Part shown: positions 1-8,240 of the stretch, in pieces
How the letters are laid out: each line of letters begins with the position of its first letter
Position numbering within the stretch: position 1 is the first letter of the stretch
The notes under the pieces: model-generated
Seen by the model: the letters and a program-made list of their open reading frames with translations, nothing else
Told to the model about the DNA's origin: nothing
Database searches by the model: none
Made by a program: the position numbers and the translations under genes
From: UBA1370 sp964515115
GTDB taxonomy: Bacteria > Patescibacteriota > Microgenomatia > UBA1400 > PJMF01
Assembly: GCA_964515115.1 (NCBI GenBank)
Contig: CAZESB010000004.1
Coordinates: 1-64,000, forward strand
DNA: 64,000 nt
Reading direction: 5' to 3'

Positions 1-471
1 CAGAAAGCCTCCTGGCAGCAGGCCATGCTCAACAACACCGGCGACTCAGTCTTTATCGAAACCCCCACCGGTGAAACTGTCGCCACCGCCAGTTACTCCG
101 GCTGCACTAAAGGTGAAACTATCTATCCACAGCGAAATTCGCCCGGCACTCAGAATTCAACCGACTCCACCGCCGAAAACCAGCCAGGCTCCGCTGCTAA
201 TTCCGCCGATTCGACCAACCCCACCAACTCTGCCGCCAACCAAATCCAAACCTCCACCCCCAACCGCCCGCTGCCTGATTTCACCACCACCCCTCAAAAC
301 AATCCTCCAACCCAACCTACCGGCAAGGCCATCTACGCCAAGACGCCGACTCAACCACCCTCACAGAAAAGCTTCCTAAATGTTATACTAGGTGGGTTCG
401 CAATTAGCTCCAGCGGGGTTCTGTTACTGTATGAAAAAAGAATTACTCAAATCATTAGCGCTGTGGGCTAA
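1..471 (+). CDS. lamin-tail-domain surface protein, C-terminal part (5' end outside window)
   Basis: The frame is open from base 1, so the start lies upstream and only about 156 residues are seen. The first 40 residues (LNNTGDSVFI..., then a SYSGCTKGE stretch) match the end of a lamin tail domain, an Ig-like fold common in secreted or anchored CPR proteins. A linker of about 80 residues rich in Pro, Ser, Thr and Asn follows, then a C-terminal hydrophobic helix and a short basic tail, consistent with membrane anchoring. The end overlaps the next gene by about 40 bases. Family call is from pattern; substrate or partner is unknown. Confidence 0.7.
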   Translation, partial: QKASWQQAMLNNTGDSVFIETPTGETVATASYSGCTKGETIYPQRNSPGTQNSTDSTAENQPGSAANSADSTNPTNSAANQIQTSTPNRPLPDFTTTPQNNPPTQPTGKAIYAKTPTQPPSQKSFLNVILGGFAISSSGVLLLYEKRITQIISAVG

Positions 472-826
472 AGCCTTCGGACCCTCCATCCTCTGGGCCA
501 TTTTCATCTTCCTGCTCTCCTCCCAAACCACTCTGCCTGGCTTGGCCGTTTCCTGGAGCGACTATGCCTTCAAAAAACTGGCCCATATTTTTGTTTACGC
601 TGTCCTTTTTCTGCTCCTACACTGGGGTATCCAACAAACCGTCCCCCAGAAAAAACACGGCCCCTTCCAGATCTGGCAAATCGCTTTTTTTATTACTTTC
701 CTTTACGCCTTGTCGGATGAGTTTCACCAGTCTTTCGTACCGGGCAGATACGGCACTTTTCGCGATCTCGGCTACGACTTGCTGGGAGCATTTATCGCTT
801 TCTTAAAACGCTACAATTATATATAA
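431..826 (+). CDS. VanZ-like family membrane protein
   Basis: 131 residues with about four hydrophobic helices. The conserved VanZ-like signature is visible near the C-terminus: SDEFHQSFVPGR, then a DLGYDLLGA stretch. VanZ itself gives low-level teicoplanin resistance, but most family members have no known function. I chose the ATG at 431 (MKKELLKSL) over an upstream GTG at 392, because it starts right before the basic N-terminus and first helix. It overlaps the preceding gene, so the two are probably co-transcribed. Confidence 0.8.
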   Translation: MKKELLKSLALWAKAFGPSILWAIFIFLLSSQTTLPGLAVSWSDYAFKKLAHIFVYAVLFLLLHWGIQQTVPQKKHGPFQIWQIAFFITFLYALSDEFHQSFVPGRYGTFRDLGYDLLGAFIAFLKRYNYI

Positions 827-867
827 TAAATTCTTAATAAATGCGCTTGCTATCGCGGAAATTGCCC

Positions 868-895
868 TTTACATTCAATGTTCAACCGCTATAAT
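868..895 (+). promoter_or_regulatory. promoter of the HU gene
   Basis: TTTACA (868-873), a 16-base spacer and TATAAT (890-895) match the housekeeping sigma consensus at 11 of 12 positions. The predicted start near 902 leaves a leader of about 40 bases before the HU start codon. Confidence 0.65.
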
Positions 896-942
896 TCATA
901 GTTCAGCAGCTAAGTACAAATAAGTAATTTTAGAAAGTTTAC

Positions 943-1218
943 ATGACAAAATCTCAGCTGGTTTCAATCGTTGCTAAAAAAGCTCACCTCACTAAAAGAG
1001 CAGCGGACGATGCCATTGAAGCCCTTTTTGAAGAAATTGGCAGATCACTGCAAAAAGGTGAAAAAGTAGTTATTTCTGGCTTTGGTACTTTTTATATCGG
1101 CCAAGTTGGCGACAAAGAAGTCGTCCCTTTTGGCGATGAAAACAAACGCCAGACTATCAAAAGTCATCGGGTGGTCAATTTCCGTGTCGGTAAACCTCTG
1201 AAAGAAAAGGTTTGGTAA
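943..1218 (+). CDS. hup: HU family DNA-binding protein
   Basis: 91 residues, the usual HU/IHF length. The N-terminal helices (MTKSQLVSIVAKKA...) and the conserved VISGFGTF turn are clear. The DNA-binding arm holds a short charged segment before VVNFRVGKPLK, and the common RxGRNPxT arm motif is replaced by a divergent sequence (FGDENKRQT). It is a nucleoid protein that bends DNA as a dimer. It is a single-gene unit with a good promoter upstream and an intrinsic terminator downstream. Confidence 0.92.
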   Translation: MTKSQLVSIVAKKAHLTKRAADDAIEALFEEIGRSLQKGEKVVISGFGTFYIGQVGDKEVVPFGDENKRQTIKSHRVVNFRVGKPLKEKVW

Positions 1219-1254
1219 AAACAAAACCGCTGCCAAAAGAAAATTAAAATTAAC

Positions 1255-1279
1255 AACCCCGGCGCCAGTCGGGGTTTTT
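1255..1279 (+). terminator. intrinsic terminator after HU
   Basis: A perfect 7-bp stem (1255-1261 with 1270-1276) closes an 8-base loop and runs into a T-tract. It sits about 36 bases after the HU stop. Confidence 0.8.
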
Positions 1280-1320
1280 GCTGTTTTCACCTGCCTCAAG
1301 CGCTCACCTTGAAAAAATCC

Positions 1321-1329
1321 TGCTACAAT
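1321..1329 (+). promoter_or_regulatory. extended -10 promoter of the ABC-2 operon
   Basis: TGCTACAAT gives an extended -10 element (TGnTACAAT) 22 bases before the first permease start. No good -35 is seen at 17-base spacing, as is usual for extended -10 promoters. Confidence 0.45.
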
Positions 1330-1351
1330 AATTAAATTAGCGTGTCCAATC

Positions 1352-2149
1352 ATGAAAAAATACCTAGCTTTTTTCCGGCTCAGTCTCATGACCGACCTGC
1401 AATTTCGGGCAGAAACTGTCTTGTGGCTGCTGATGGACTTGATCCCCTATGTTACCATGATTTTCATCTGGCAGGCCATCTACCGCGGCGCGGCCACCAT
1501 TCAAGATTATTCGCTGGTGCAGGTGATGCAGTACTACGTGATGGTGGCGATGATTGACCGCCTAACCGCCGTTCACTTTGAGAGCTGGCGGTCCGAACAA
1601 ATCCGCGACGGCAAAATCGATTTTCACTTGATCCGGCCGTTCTCGTACCTGCTGGAAATCTATATCTCCAATTTGGCCAGTAAGTTTTTTGCTTTTTGCC
1701 TCTTTTTGCCAGTCCTGGGCATGTTGGTTTTCATCATCAACTTTTTTATTCCCGGCTTCAGCTTGCCGGACTTTTTTGCCAACGCCCCGCAATTTTTGGT
1801 CGTGCTTTTCGCCGCTCACCTGATTCAGTTTATTTTCGGACTCTGGATTGTGCTGCTGACTTTTTGGCTGGAAGGCTCCAACGGACTGGAGCACTTCAAG
1901 TGGGTAACGGTGGCATTATTCAGCGGCAGCATCATGCCAGTGATTTTCCTGCCGGAGTTAATGCGCCAGGTCGTCGAGCTACTGCCGTTCAAGTACTTGT
2001 TTGTGGTCCCGATTATGCTCCTGCAGGGGCAATACAGATTAGTTACATTTGATTATCTTTATATGACTGGAGTAATTTTGAGTATGCTAGCCTTAACCGC
2101 TTTCATCTGGAAAAAAGCCAGGCTGCAGTACTCTTCGGTGGGAGGCTAA
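1352..2149 (+). CDS. ABC-2 type permease (COG4587/PF06182-like), pair 1 first member
   Basis: 265 residues with about six membrane helices. The N-terminus (MKKYLAFFRLS) and the cytoplasmic motif DGKIDFHLIRPFSY match the permease family that works with COG4586-type ATPases. The last residues are YSSVGG, a tail shared by all six permeases here. The next permease starts 11 bases later. The likely role is half of an exporter membrane domain. The substrate cannot be read from sequence. Confidence 0.8.
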   Translation: MKKYLAFFRLSLMTDLQFRAETVLWLLMDLIPYVTMIFIWQAIYRGAATIQDYSLVQVMQYYVMVAMIDRLTAVHFESWRSEQIRDGKIDFHLIRPFSYLLEIYISNLASKFFAFCLFLPVLGMLVFIINFFIPGFSLPDFFANAPQFLVVLFAAHLIQFIFGLWIVLLTFWLEGSNGLEHFKWVTVALFSGSIMPVIFLPELMRQVVELLPFKYLFVVPIMLLQGQYRLVTFDYLYMTGVILSMLALTAFIWKKARLQYSSVGG

Positions 2150-2160
2150 AGAAAAAACTC

Positions 2161-2964
2161 ATGACCAACAAGGGACTAAAAAAATACTGGCAATTGTTTT
2201 GGCACTTTCGCAAGCTGATGCTAATGCAAATGATGGCCTACCGGAATGATTTTTTCTTCTGGAGCTTTGTATCGGTGATGTGGACAGCCTTTAATTTCTT
2301 TTTCTTTAGGCTCTTGATTGGCGTCAATGACAGCATCGCCGGCTGGAGCGAGATGGAGCTTTACCTGGTGGTGGCCACCTACACTATCCTGGACGCTTTC
2401 ACTTGGGGCTGGTTCGCGCCGAACATGATGCGTTTCCGGCGAATGATTTATTCCGGCCAACTTTCCGACCTGCTGATTCGACCGATCAGCACCACTTACC
2501 TCTTGTTGGTTCACCGCAACAGCTATGACAACGTCCCCAGGCTCTTCATTGGTATATTTGTGCTCATTTGGGCGCTTAAAAACCTGCAAATCGAGCTTTC
2601 TATCGTACAAATTGCCCTTTTTATTGCTTTGGTGTTGATCAGCTTAATTTTCCTTTACACCGGCTGGTTTGTCACGGCTACTATCGCCTTTTGGTTTGAA
2701 AGAATAGACAATATTACCAGCCTGATGCCTTCGCTCAGGGACATTTACCAGTTTCCCCGCTCAATTTACACCGGCGTGGCTTCGTTTATTTTTACTACCC
2801 TCTTTCCTTTGGCTTTAGTGACCAGCCTGCCGAGCGAAGCTTTGCTGGGCCGAGAAAATTACGCGCTGATACTGTATTTCTTGATTTTTACTTTAGGGTT
2901 TATAATTTTCGCAGGTTGGTTTTACAAAATTTCCATCAAAAAATACACCAGTGTGGGGAATTGA
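2161..2964 (+). CDS. ABC-2 type permease (COG3694-like), pair 1 second member
   Basis: 267 residues, six predicted helices. The AGWSEMELYLV segment and the GQLSDLLIRPIS loop mark the second permease type of this family; the AGWSE segment recurs in the gene at 3774 and, more loosely, at 6515. It ends with KKYTSVGN. It is probably a heterodimer partner of the preceding permease, given the 11-base spacing and the matching alternation in pairs 2 and 3. Confidence 0.8.
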   Translation: MTNKGLKKYWQLFWHFRKLMLMQMMAYRNDFFFWSFVSVMWTAFNFFFFRLLIGVNDSIAGWSEMELYLVVATYTILDAFTWGWFAPNMMRFRRMIYSGQLSDLLIRPISTTYLLLVHRNSYDNVPRLFIGIFVLIWALKNLQIELSIVQIALFIALVLISLIFLYTGWFVTATIAFWFERIDNITSLMPSLRDIYQFPRSIYTGVASFIFTTLFPLALVTSLPSEALLGRENYALILYFLIFTLGFIIFAGWFYKISIKKYTSVGN

Positions 2965-2985
2965 AGGCCTCAGTAAGCGCAAAAA

Positions 2986-3768
2986 ATGAAAAAATATCTA
3001 TTGGTGACCAAAATTAGCATTCAAGACACGATGCAGTATCGCTTCGACTTTGTTTTGCGAACGCTCAAATATGCCGGCATGGTTATTATCATGTCGCTGG
3101 TTTGGATCGGCGTGCAAAAAAGCGGCGACAATCAGATTATGACTTCAGACCAGACTGTGCGCTATTTCTTTCTGGCGGCCATTTTGTACAGTTTATCCAA
3201 CTTACACACTTGGTACATTGATGAAGATATTAAACTAGGCTACTTATCAAAATTTTTGCTCAAACCCATTTCGCCCGTCTGGCATTACTTCTCCTTTGAA
3301 AGCGGCGCGGTCATTTTGGAAACTTTATTTAAATTCCTGGTGATTTTGCCGATTTTGTATCTGCTTGGCTACTCACTCAATGCTGGCCTGGGTGATTTCG
3401 CCTTGCTCTTGCTTTTCATGCCGATAATTTTTATTTTTACTTTTAGTTTGTACAGCTTGATTTCAGGTCTGTGCTTCTGGTTTAACGATGTTTTTGCTAT
3501 CCGCTGGTCGCTGCTGATTATTATTAGATTTTTGTCAGGTGTCTTAGTGCCAATTAGCTTTTTTCCTCAGTTGTTTCAACAAATTTCTTTCTTTCTGCCT
3601 TTTCAACACCTGGCTTACACACCTATTCAGATGATGAACCATGAACTGCCAAAAACTACCGCTTTGATGGGGTTGGGAATTCTTTGCGGCTGGGTCGTTG
3701 TCGTCACTTATTTGCGCGACTTACTTTGGCGCGCCGGCTCTAAAAGTTATGAAAGCACGGGTATTTAA
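2986..3768 (+). CDS. ABC-2 type permease (COG4587-like), pair 2 first member
   Basis: 260 residues. It shares the MKKYLLVTKIS N-terminus with permease 1 and has the loop GYLSKFLLKPISP. It ends with KSYESTGI. Six hydrophobic helices are visible. The next permease begins 5 bases downstream, so tight co-translation is likely. Confidence 0.8.
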   Translation: MKKYLLVTKISIQDTMQYRFDFVLRTLKYAGMVIIMSLVWIGVQKSGDNQIMTSDQTVRYFFLAAILYSLSNLHTWYIDEDIKLGYLSKFLLKPISPVWHYFSFESGAVILETLFKFLVILPILYLLGYSLNAGLGDFALLLLFMPIIFIFTFSLYSLISGLCFWFNDVFAIRWSLLIIIRFLSGVLVPISFFPQLFQQISFFLPFQHLAYTPIQMMNHELPKTTALMGLGILCGWVVVVTYLRDLLWRAGSKSYESTGI

Positions 3769-3773
3769 TTTAA

Positions 3774-4574
3774 ATGAAAACAGCACTCAAATACTTCAAT
3801 CTTTACCGAAAATTTTTTGTTTACCACCTCAACGCCATTATGGCTTACAAGGTCAACTTTATCGTGCAGTCGCTTTACGCACCTGCTTATGTCCTGGTGA
3901 TGTTTTTTCTGGTCAAGATTGCTTACACCATTACTCCTGTAGTGGCCGGCTGGTCGGAAGCGGAGGGGTACTTGCTCTTTCTGGTTTTTCACTTTATTTT
4001 TACCTGTTGTTTTGTGCTCTTTTTGAAAGGGGTGAGGGAGTTTGTTTACTTTGACATTCGGCAAGGAAAGCTGGATTTTTACTTGACTAAACCTGTTGAT
4101 TCTCAGTTTATGTCATTCTACTCTAAACCAGAAGTGGAACAGTTTTTGTTGATGATAAGCTTGGCGCTGCTGCTTTTTTACCAGATATTTGTTTTAAGAG
4201 AGCTGATCACTTTCACCGGTTTATTGCTCTTTTTAGTGACGTCTGGTCTTGGTATTGTAATTTGCTACGGCATTGTGTCTTTGTATTCTTCCCTAGCTTT
4301 TTACCTTACTAGAGCTTCACAAATTTTTGAAATTTTCATGAAAATTAGCGATTTTGGCCAATACCCACAACCGTTGTTTCCTTTCAGTTTTCAGCTGGTA
4401 GCGATCAGCCTGATTCCGGTGGCCTTTTTCAGCTACATTCCCACTTTATTCTTGCTGGGCAAAGGCAGTTGGTGGTTGTTACTGCTGTCTGCCGTAGCGG
4501 CAGTGGGCAGCGTCACTCTCAGCAAAATCGTGTGGCAGCATAGTTTGAAGCAATATGCCTCAGCAAGCTCGTAA
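3774..4574 (+). CDS. ABC-2 type permease (COG3694-like), pair 2 second member
   Basis: 266 residues, six predicted helices. The AGWSEAEGYLL and GKLDFYLTKPVD segments align with the second-type permeases of pairs 1 and 3. The C-terminal tail is KQYASASS. The ATPase gene follows after 27 bases. Confidence 0.8.
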   Translation: MKTALKYFNLYRKFFVYHLNAIMAYKVNFIVQSLYAPAYVLVMFFLVKIAYTITPVVAGWSEAEGYLLFLVFHFIFTCCFVLFLKGVREFVYFDIRQGKLDFYLTKPVDSQFMSFYSKPEVEQFLLMISLALLLFYQIFVLRELITFTGLLLFLVTSGLGIVICYGIVSLYSSLAFYLTRASQIFEIFMKISDFGQYPQPLFPFSFQLVAISLIPVAFFSYIPTLFLLGKGSWWLLLLSAVAAVGSVTLSKIVWQHSLKQYASASS

Positions 4575-4601
4575 AAATTACGTTACAATACAACAATATC
4601 T

Positions 4602-5606
4602 ATGTCAAAAAAAACAGTCATTTCAGTCAAAAATCTCAAAAAACATTTCAAGGTTTATCACAAAGAGCCTGGGTTGTGGGGTTCGATCAAATCCCTCTGG
4701 CACCGCGAGTACGAAACCGTCAGGGCGGTTGATGACATTAGTTTTGAAATTTTTGAAGGCGAAGTGGTGGGCTTTATCGGCCAAAATGGTGCTGGTAAAA
4801 CCACTACCCTGAAAGTGCTCTCGGGCTTGTTGTATCCGTCCGGCGGGGCGGTCAGTGTGCTCGGCTACAATCCTTGGGATCGCAAGCCGGAGTTTCAAAA
4901 GCAGTTTGCTCTGGTGATGGGCCAGAAAAATCAGCTCTGGTGGGACCTGCCAGCCATGGAAACTTTTTTGCTCAACAAAGCCATTTATGAAATTCCTAAT
5001 CAAGAGTTCCAGAAAACACTCGACAAATTGGTAGACTTGCTGGATGTGCGTAAAATTCTCAATGTGCAAGTGCGCAAGCTCTCGCTCGGCCAAAGAATGA
5101 AGTGTGAACTGATCGCCGCCCTGCTACATAATCCCAAAGTGTTGTTTCTGGATGAGCCGACCATCGGCCTCGATGTAGTGATGCAGAAAACCCTGCGCGA
5201 TTTCATCAAGCAATATAATCAAGAGTTCGGCGCTACCATTATTCTCACCAGTCACTACATGGATGACGTCAAGGAACTCTGTGAGCGGGCTATTATTATT
5301 GATGAAGGCAAAAAGGTTTTTGACGGCAAGCTGCAAAATATTATTGACAAGTACGCTCGCAACAAAATTCTGTCCCTGGTTTTTAGCCAAGAAGTCAAAG
5401 AAAAAGAGCTGAAAGAGTTTGGCGAGATCAAAGAGTACCATCAAGACGGTTCTGCTTACACCGCTACTTTGCTGGTGCCGCGCAAACAAGCCACTACCCA
5501 GGCAGGCAAAATTCTCAACAAACTGCCGGTGGAAGACTTGAATATTGAAGAGCCGCCAATTGAGGCGATTATTCGTGAAGTCTTTAGTGATACTCAGGCG
5601 GCGTGA
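4602..5606 (+). CDS. ABC transporter ATPase (COG4586-like)
   Basis: 334 residues. Walker A is GQNGAGKTTT, the signature is LSLGQRMKCEL, Walker B is VLFLDEPTIGLD, and the switch histidine lies in TSHYMDD. The segment between the first strand and Walker A (HKEPGLWGSIKSLW, then YETVRAVDDISF) is the extended form seen in COG4586 ATPases that pair with PF06182 permeases. About 80 residues follow the core and may touch the permeases. It is the only ATPase in an operon with six permeases, so it probably energises more than one permease pair. Confidence 0.92.
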   Translation: MSKKTVISVKNLKKHFKVYHKEPGLWGSIKSLWHREYETVRAVDDISFEIFEGEVVGFIGQNGAGKTTTLKVLSGLLYPSGGAVSVLGYNPWDRKPEFQKQFALVMGQKNQLWWDLPAMETFLLNKAIYEIPNQEFQKTLDKLVDLLDVRKILNVQVRKLSLGQRMKCELIAALLHNPKVLFLDEPTIGLDVVMQKTLRDFIKQYNQEFGATIILTSHYMDDVKELCERAIIIDEGKKVFDGKLQNIIDKYARNKILSLVFSQEVKEKELKEFGEIKEYHQDGSAYTATLLVPRKQATTQAGKILNKLPVEDLNIEEPPIEAIIREVFSDTQAA

Positions 5607-5684
5607 AAAAACGTGAAAAAAGCGTGAAAGCCTGGGTGAAAAAGCGTGAAAATTCATGAAAATCTGTGAAGAGAGGTGAAAAAA
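5603..5684 (+). repeat. eight GTGAAAA-type repeats at about 10-base spacing
   Basis: GTGAA or ATGAA followed by A-rich bases begins at 5603, 5613, 5624, 5636, 5646, 5656, 5666 and 5676. The period of 10-12 bases puts the short A-tracts roughly in phase with the DNA helix. The array starts on the stop codon of the ATPase gene and fills most of the gap to the next permease. The 10-base period shifts frame at each copy, so it is not a coding repeat. Confidence 0.7.
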
Positions 5685-5704
5685 GAGGCTGCGCGGCAAT
5701 CAGC

Positions 5705-6496
5705 ATGCGAAAATATTGGGTTCTAACCAAAGTTGCTTGGGAAAACGGTCTGGTCTACCGAGCCAGTATCTTGATGTGGCGCTTTCGCCAATTTCTCTCT
5801 ACCATCATGGCACTGACTCTCTGGACGGTAATTTTTGGCACCACTGAGAGCGCTTTTGCTTACAATCAGCAAGAAATGATTACTTATATTTTTCTGGCCG
5901 CTTTTTTGCAGAGCGCCATTATTGCCACCGCTTTAAATGGCCTGGCTAATACGGTTTATTCAGGCACCTTGAGTCAATATTTGGTGAAACCGGTCAATCT
6001 TTTTGCTTATTTTGCCACTGAAGAACTGGCTGATAAAGTCAAGAACGTGGGCTTTCTGATTGTGGAAACCGCGATCTTGTTTCTGATTTTTCAGCCGGTG
6101 ATTTTTCTGCCCGGCGCAGCCACCTTGGCTGTTTTTTTGCTCTGGATGCTGGGTGGCATTGCGCTTAATTTCCTGGTGACGTTGCTTTTTGGCGCTTTTG
6201 GTTTTTGGAGTCCTGATGTTTGGGGGCCGCGGTTTTTGTTCTTTTTGATTATTAGTTTCACCGCGGGCAAACTTTTTCCCCTGGATATTTTACCTGAAAT
6301 TATTCAGAAAATTATTTTCCTCACTCCTTTTCCTTACTTTGCTTTTATGCAAACGCAACTGTTTTTGGAAAAACTTAGTCCCGGGGAGTTGTTAGCACAT
6401 TCAGCTGCGATGATTTTTTGGGTGGTTTTGTTTGGGGTTTTGGTAAAATGGGTTTGGAGTCGGGGCTTAAGAAATTACGCCTCCGCCGGGCAATAA
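5705..6496 (+). CDS. ABC-2 type permease (COG4587-like), pair 3 first member
   Basis: 263 residues from the ATG at 5705 (MRKYWVLTKVAW), which aligns with the N-termini of permeases 1 and 3. An in-frame GTG at 5666 inside the repeat array would add 13 residues with no family match. The loop GTLSQYLVKPVN and the tail RNYASAGQ follow the family pattern. It is separated from the ATPase by about 98 bases that carry the GTGAAAA array. Confidence 0.8.
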   Translation: MRKYWVLTKVAWENGLVYRASILMWRFRQFLSTIMALTLWTVIFGTTESAFAYNQQEMITYIFLAAFLQSAIIATALNGLANTVYSGTLSQYLVKPVNLFAYFATEELADKVKNVGFLIVETAILFLIFQPVIFLPGAATLAVFLLWMLGGIALNFLVTLLFGAFGFWSPDVWGPRFLFFLIISFTAGKLFPLDILPEIIQKIIFLTPFPYFAFMQTQLFLEKLSPGELLAHSAAMIFWVVLFGVLVKWVWSRGLRNYASAGQ

Positions 6497-6514
6497 AGCA
6501 GAGTTGGCAGCAAC

Positions 6515-7321
6515 ATGAAAAAACTTTTAAAAAGATTGAGCACCCACTGGCAAGTTTGGCGAATTTTGGCCAGCAATGTTTTGCAGCAAACTTTTGTCAA
6601 TCGCTGGTCCAACTTGCTTTTCTTTACTGGCAAAATTATCCGGCTGGCCATGTCTTTGCTGGTTTTATTTTTGCTTAAAAATACGATTGAAACTTTTGCC
6701 GGTTACTCCACCGATGAAATGATTATCTTTTTCCTGACTTATCAATTTATTGATGTGCTGGCCCAAACTTTTTTCCGGGGCGTTTACATGTTTACCAACC
6801 AGGTTCGGCGGGGGGAGTTTGATTTTCTTTTAGCCAAACCAGTCAATACGCTTTTTCAGACTCTTACTGGCCACCCGGATTTTAATGACGCTGTTTTCAT
6901 TATTCCGACTACTATTTTGAGTGTGGGGATCGCGCTGCAGCTTGATCTGACCATCACCACTGCTTCTTTAGCCTGGTACTTAATCCTGCTCGTCAATGCT
7001 TTCCTGATTGCTGCAGCGCTGCACATCATTATCCTGTCGGTCGGCATCCTCACCACCGAAATCGACGGCGCCACCTGGCTTTATCGCGACCTGATGGATA
7101 TGGCCAGGTTTCCGGTCACTATTTACATGGAACCGTTGCGCTTCGCTCTCTTTTTCCTGGTGCCGGTGGGTATGATGATCACCATCCCCAGCCAAGTTCT
7201 CATCAACCAACCGCCCACCTACACTGGCATCTTGGCCAGTCTTTTTGGCCTTGGCTTTTTTGTTTTCAGCTTATGGTTGTGGAATTGGAGCCTGAAGAGA
7301 TATAGTAGTGCTAGTAGTTAA
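6515..7321 (+). CDS. ABC-2 type permease (COG3694-like), pair 3 second member
   Basis: 268 residues with six hydrophobic segments. It has AGYSTDEMIIF and GEFDFLLAKPVN in the positions seen in the other second-type permeases, and the tail KRYSSASS. It starts 18 bases after its partner and closes the ABC operon. The gene that follows after 9 bases is not a transporter component. Confidence 0.8.
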   Translation: MKKLLKRLSTHWQVWRILASNVLQQTFVNRWSNLLFFTGKIIRLAMSLLVLFLLKNTIETFAGYSTDEMIIFFLTYQFIDVLAQTFFRGVYMFTNQVRRGEFDFLLAKPVNTLFQTLTGHPDFNDAVFIIPTTILSVGIALQLDLTITTASLAWYLILLVNAFLIAAALHIIILSVGILTTEIDGATWLYRDLMDMARFPVTIYMEPLRFALFFLVPVGMMITIPSQVLINQPPTYTGILASLFGLGFFVFSLWLWNWSLKRYSSASS

Positions 7322-7330
7322 GAAAAGTTA

Positions 7331-7708
7331 ATGATGATTGAAATATCAGGAATTGAGTTCAAACTACCAGGTAGAAAACCTGTAACTGAGAAAGAGAAAA
7401 GAGCAGCAAAAATTGCCGAAACTGTATCCAAAATTGATGAAGCACTCACCGCACTTGAATCCGGATTTTATTTTGATGAAGACAGAGTTGAAAAACTGGG
7501 AATTCCCTTAACTCCATTAACCGAAAATATGTACAGAGTGATCATTTTTCAACACTTACCTCGAGGAGTAACTAGAATTAAATTAAATAATGGTAAAATT
7601 TATACTAATCCCAGAATAGACAAAAACGAACTTGATGATACCCAAACTTGGATGATGATCGATATCGACGCCTACTTTAGCAAAAGATTTCCTAATCACT
7701 GGAAATAA
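7331..7708 (+). CDS. hypothetical protein
   Basis: 125 residues, no signal peptide or membrane helix, and no family recognised. A charged helical segment near residues 18-45 may form a coiled coil. The middle holds short beta-like stretches (MYRVIIFQHLP, RIKLNNGKIYT), and the C-terminus is DIDAYFSKRF. The start could be either of two adjacent ATGs (7331 or 7334). It lies 9 bases after the last permease and so may be the final gene of that operon. It converges on rpsI. Confidence 0.6.
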   Translation: MMIEISGIEFKLPGRKPVTEKEKRAAKIAETVSKIDEALTALESGFYFDEDRVEKLGIPLTPLTENMYRVIIFQHLPRGVTRIKLNNGKIYTNPRIDKNELDDTQTWMMIDIDAYFSKRFPNHWK

Positions 7709-7717
7709 GTTACAACT

Positions 7718-8233
7718 TTACCGCTTCGGAGATTGACGCTTGCGTCTGGCTTTACCGCCTCTGCCAGGTTTGCGCGTTTCCTTCATTCTCGGATCTCTGG
7801 TGAGCAAACCTGCTTGTTTCAATAAAGGCCGATTTTCCGGATCATACTCAACCAAAGCGCGGGCAATACCATGAACCATTGCTTCCAGTTGGGCTGTCAG
7901 CCCGGAGCCGTTCACCTTCACACTCACCGCGAACTTATCTTTGGTGTTGGTAACTACAAACGGCTGATTGTAAATTTTAGCCACATTCATCACGCCAGCG
8001 AAATAATCAGTCACCAGCTGGTCATTGACAATAAAATCGCCCTTGGACTCATAAAGCCTCACCCTGGCAATCGCCACTTTTCGACGACCCACACCCTCAG
8101 TAAATCTGCCTTTTGGTAAGTTGAGATTGGGGTTGGCAGCATTGTCCGCACCCACTGGACGAGAGCTGGTTTGGTTCGCTTTTTTGATGATCTTCTTGAC
8201 GCGATTTTGTTTTTTGCCTAATTTTAATGCCAT
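7718..8233 (-). CDS. rpsI: 30S ribosomal protein S9
   Basis: 171 residues; bacterial S9 is usually near 130. The core starts at about residue 42 (GRRKVAIARVRL) and ends with the invariant basic tail KRQSPKR, which reaches the P-site tRNA. The first 40 residues are an extra lysine/asparagine-rich extension. I chose the ATG at 8233 (MALKLGKKQ), since the longer frame runs into rplM. It is the last gene of the ribosomal supercluster, 7 bases after rplM. Confidence 0.95.
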   Translation of the reverse strand: MALKLGKKQNRVKKIIKKANQTSSRPVGADNAANPNLNLPKGRFTEGVGRRKVAIARVRLYESKGDFIVNDQLVTDYFAGVMNVAKIYNQPFVVTNTKDKFAVSVKVNGSGLTAQLEAMVHGIARALVEYDPENRPLLKQAGLLTRDPRMKETRKPGRGGKARRKRQSPKR

Positions 8234-8240
8234 ACGTTCC

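Noticed and set aside
71..379. Proline-rich frame inside the lamin-tail protein gene
   Set aside because: Shadow frame caused by the Pro/Thr/Asn-rich linker codons of the real gene.
5603..5684. CRISPR array
   Set aside because: Units of 7-10 bases with a 10-base period and no spacers; no cas genes.
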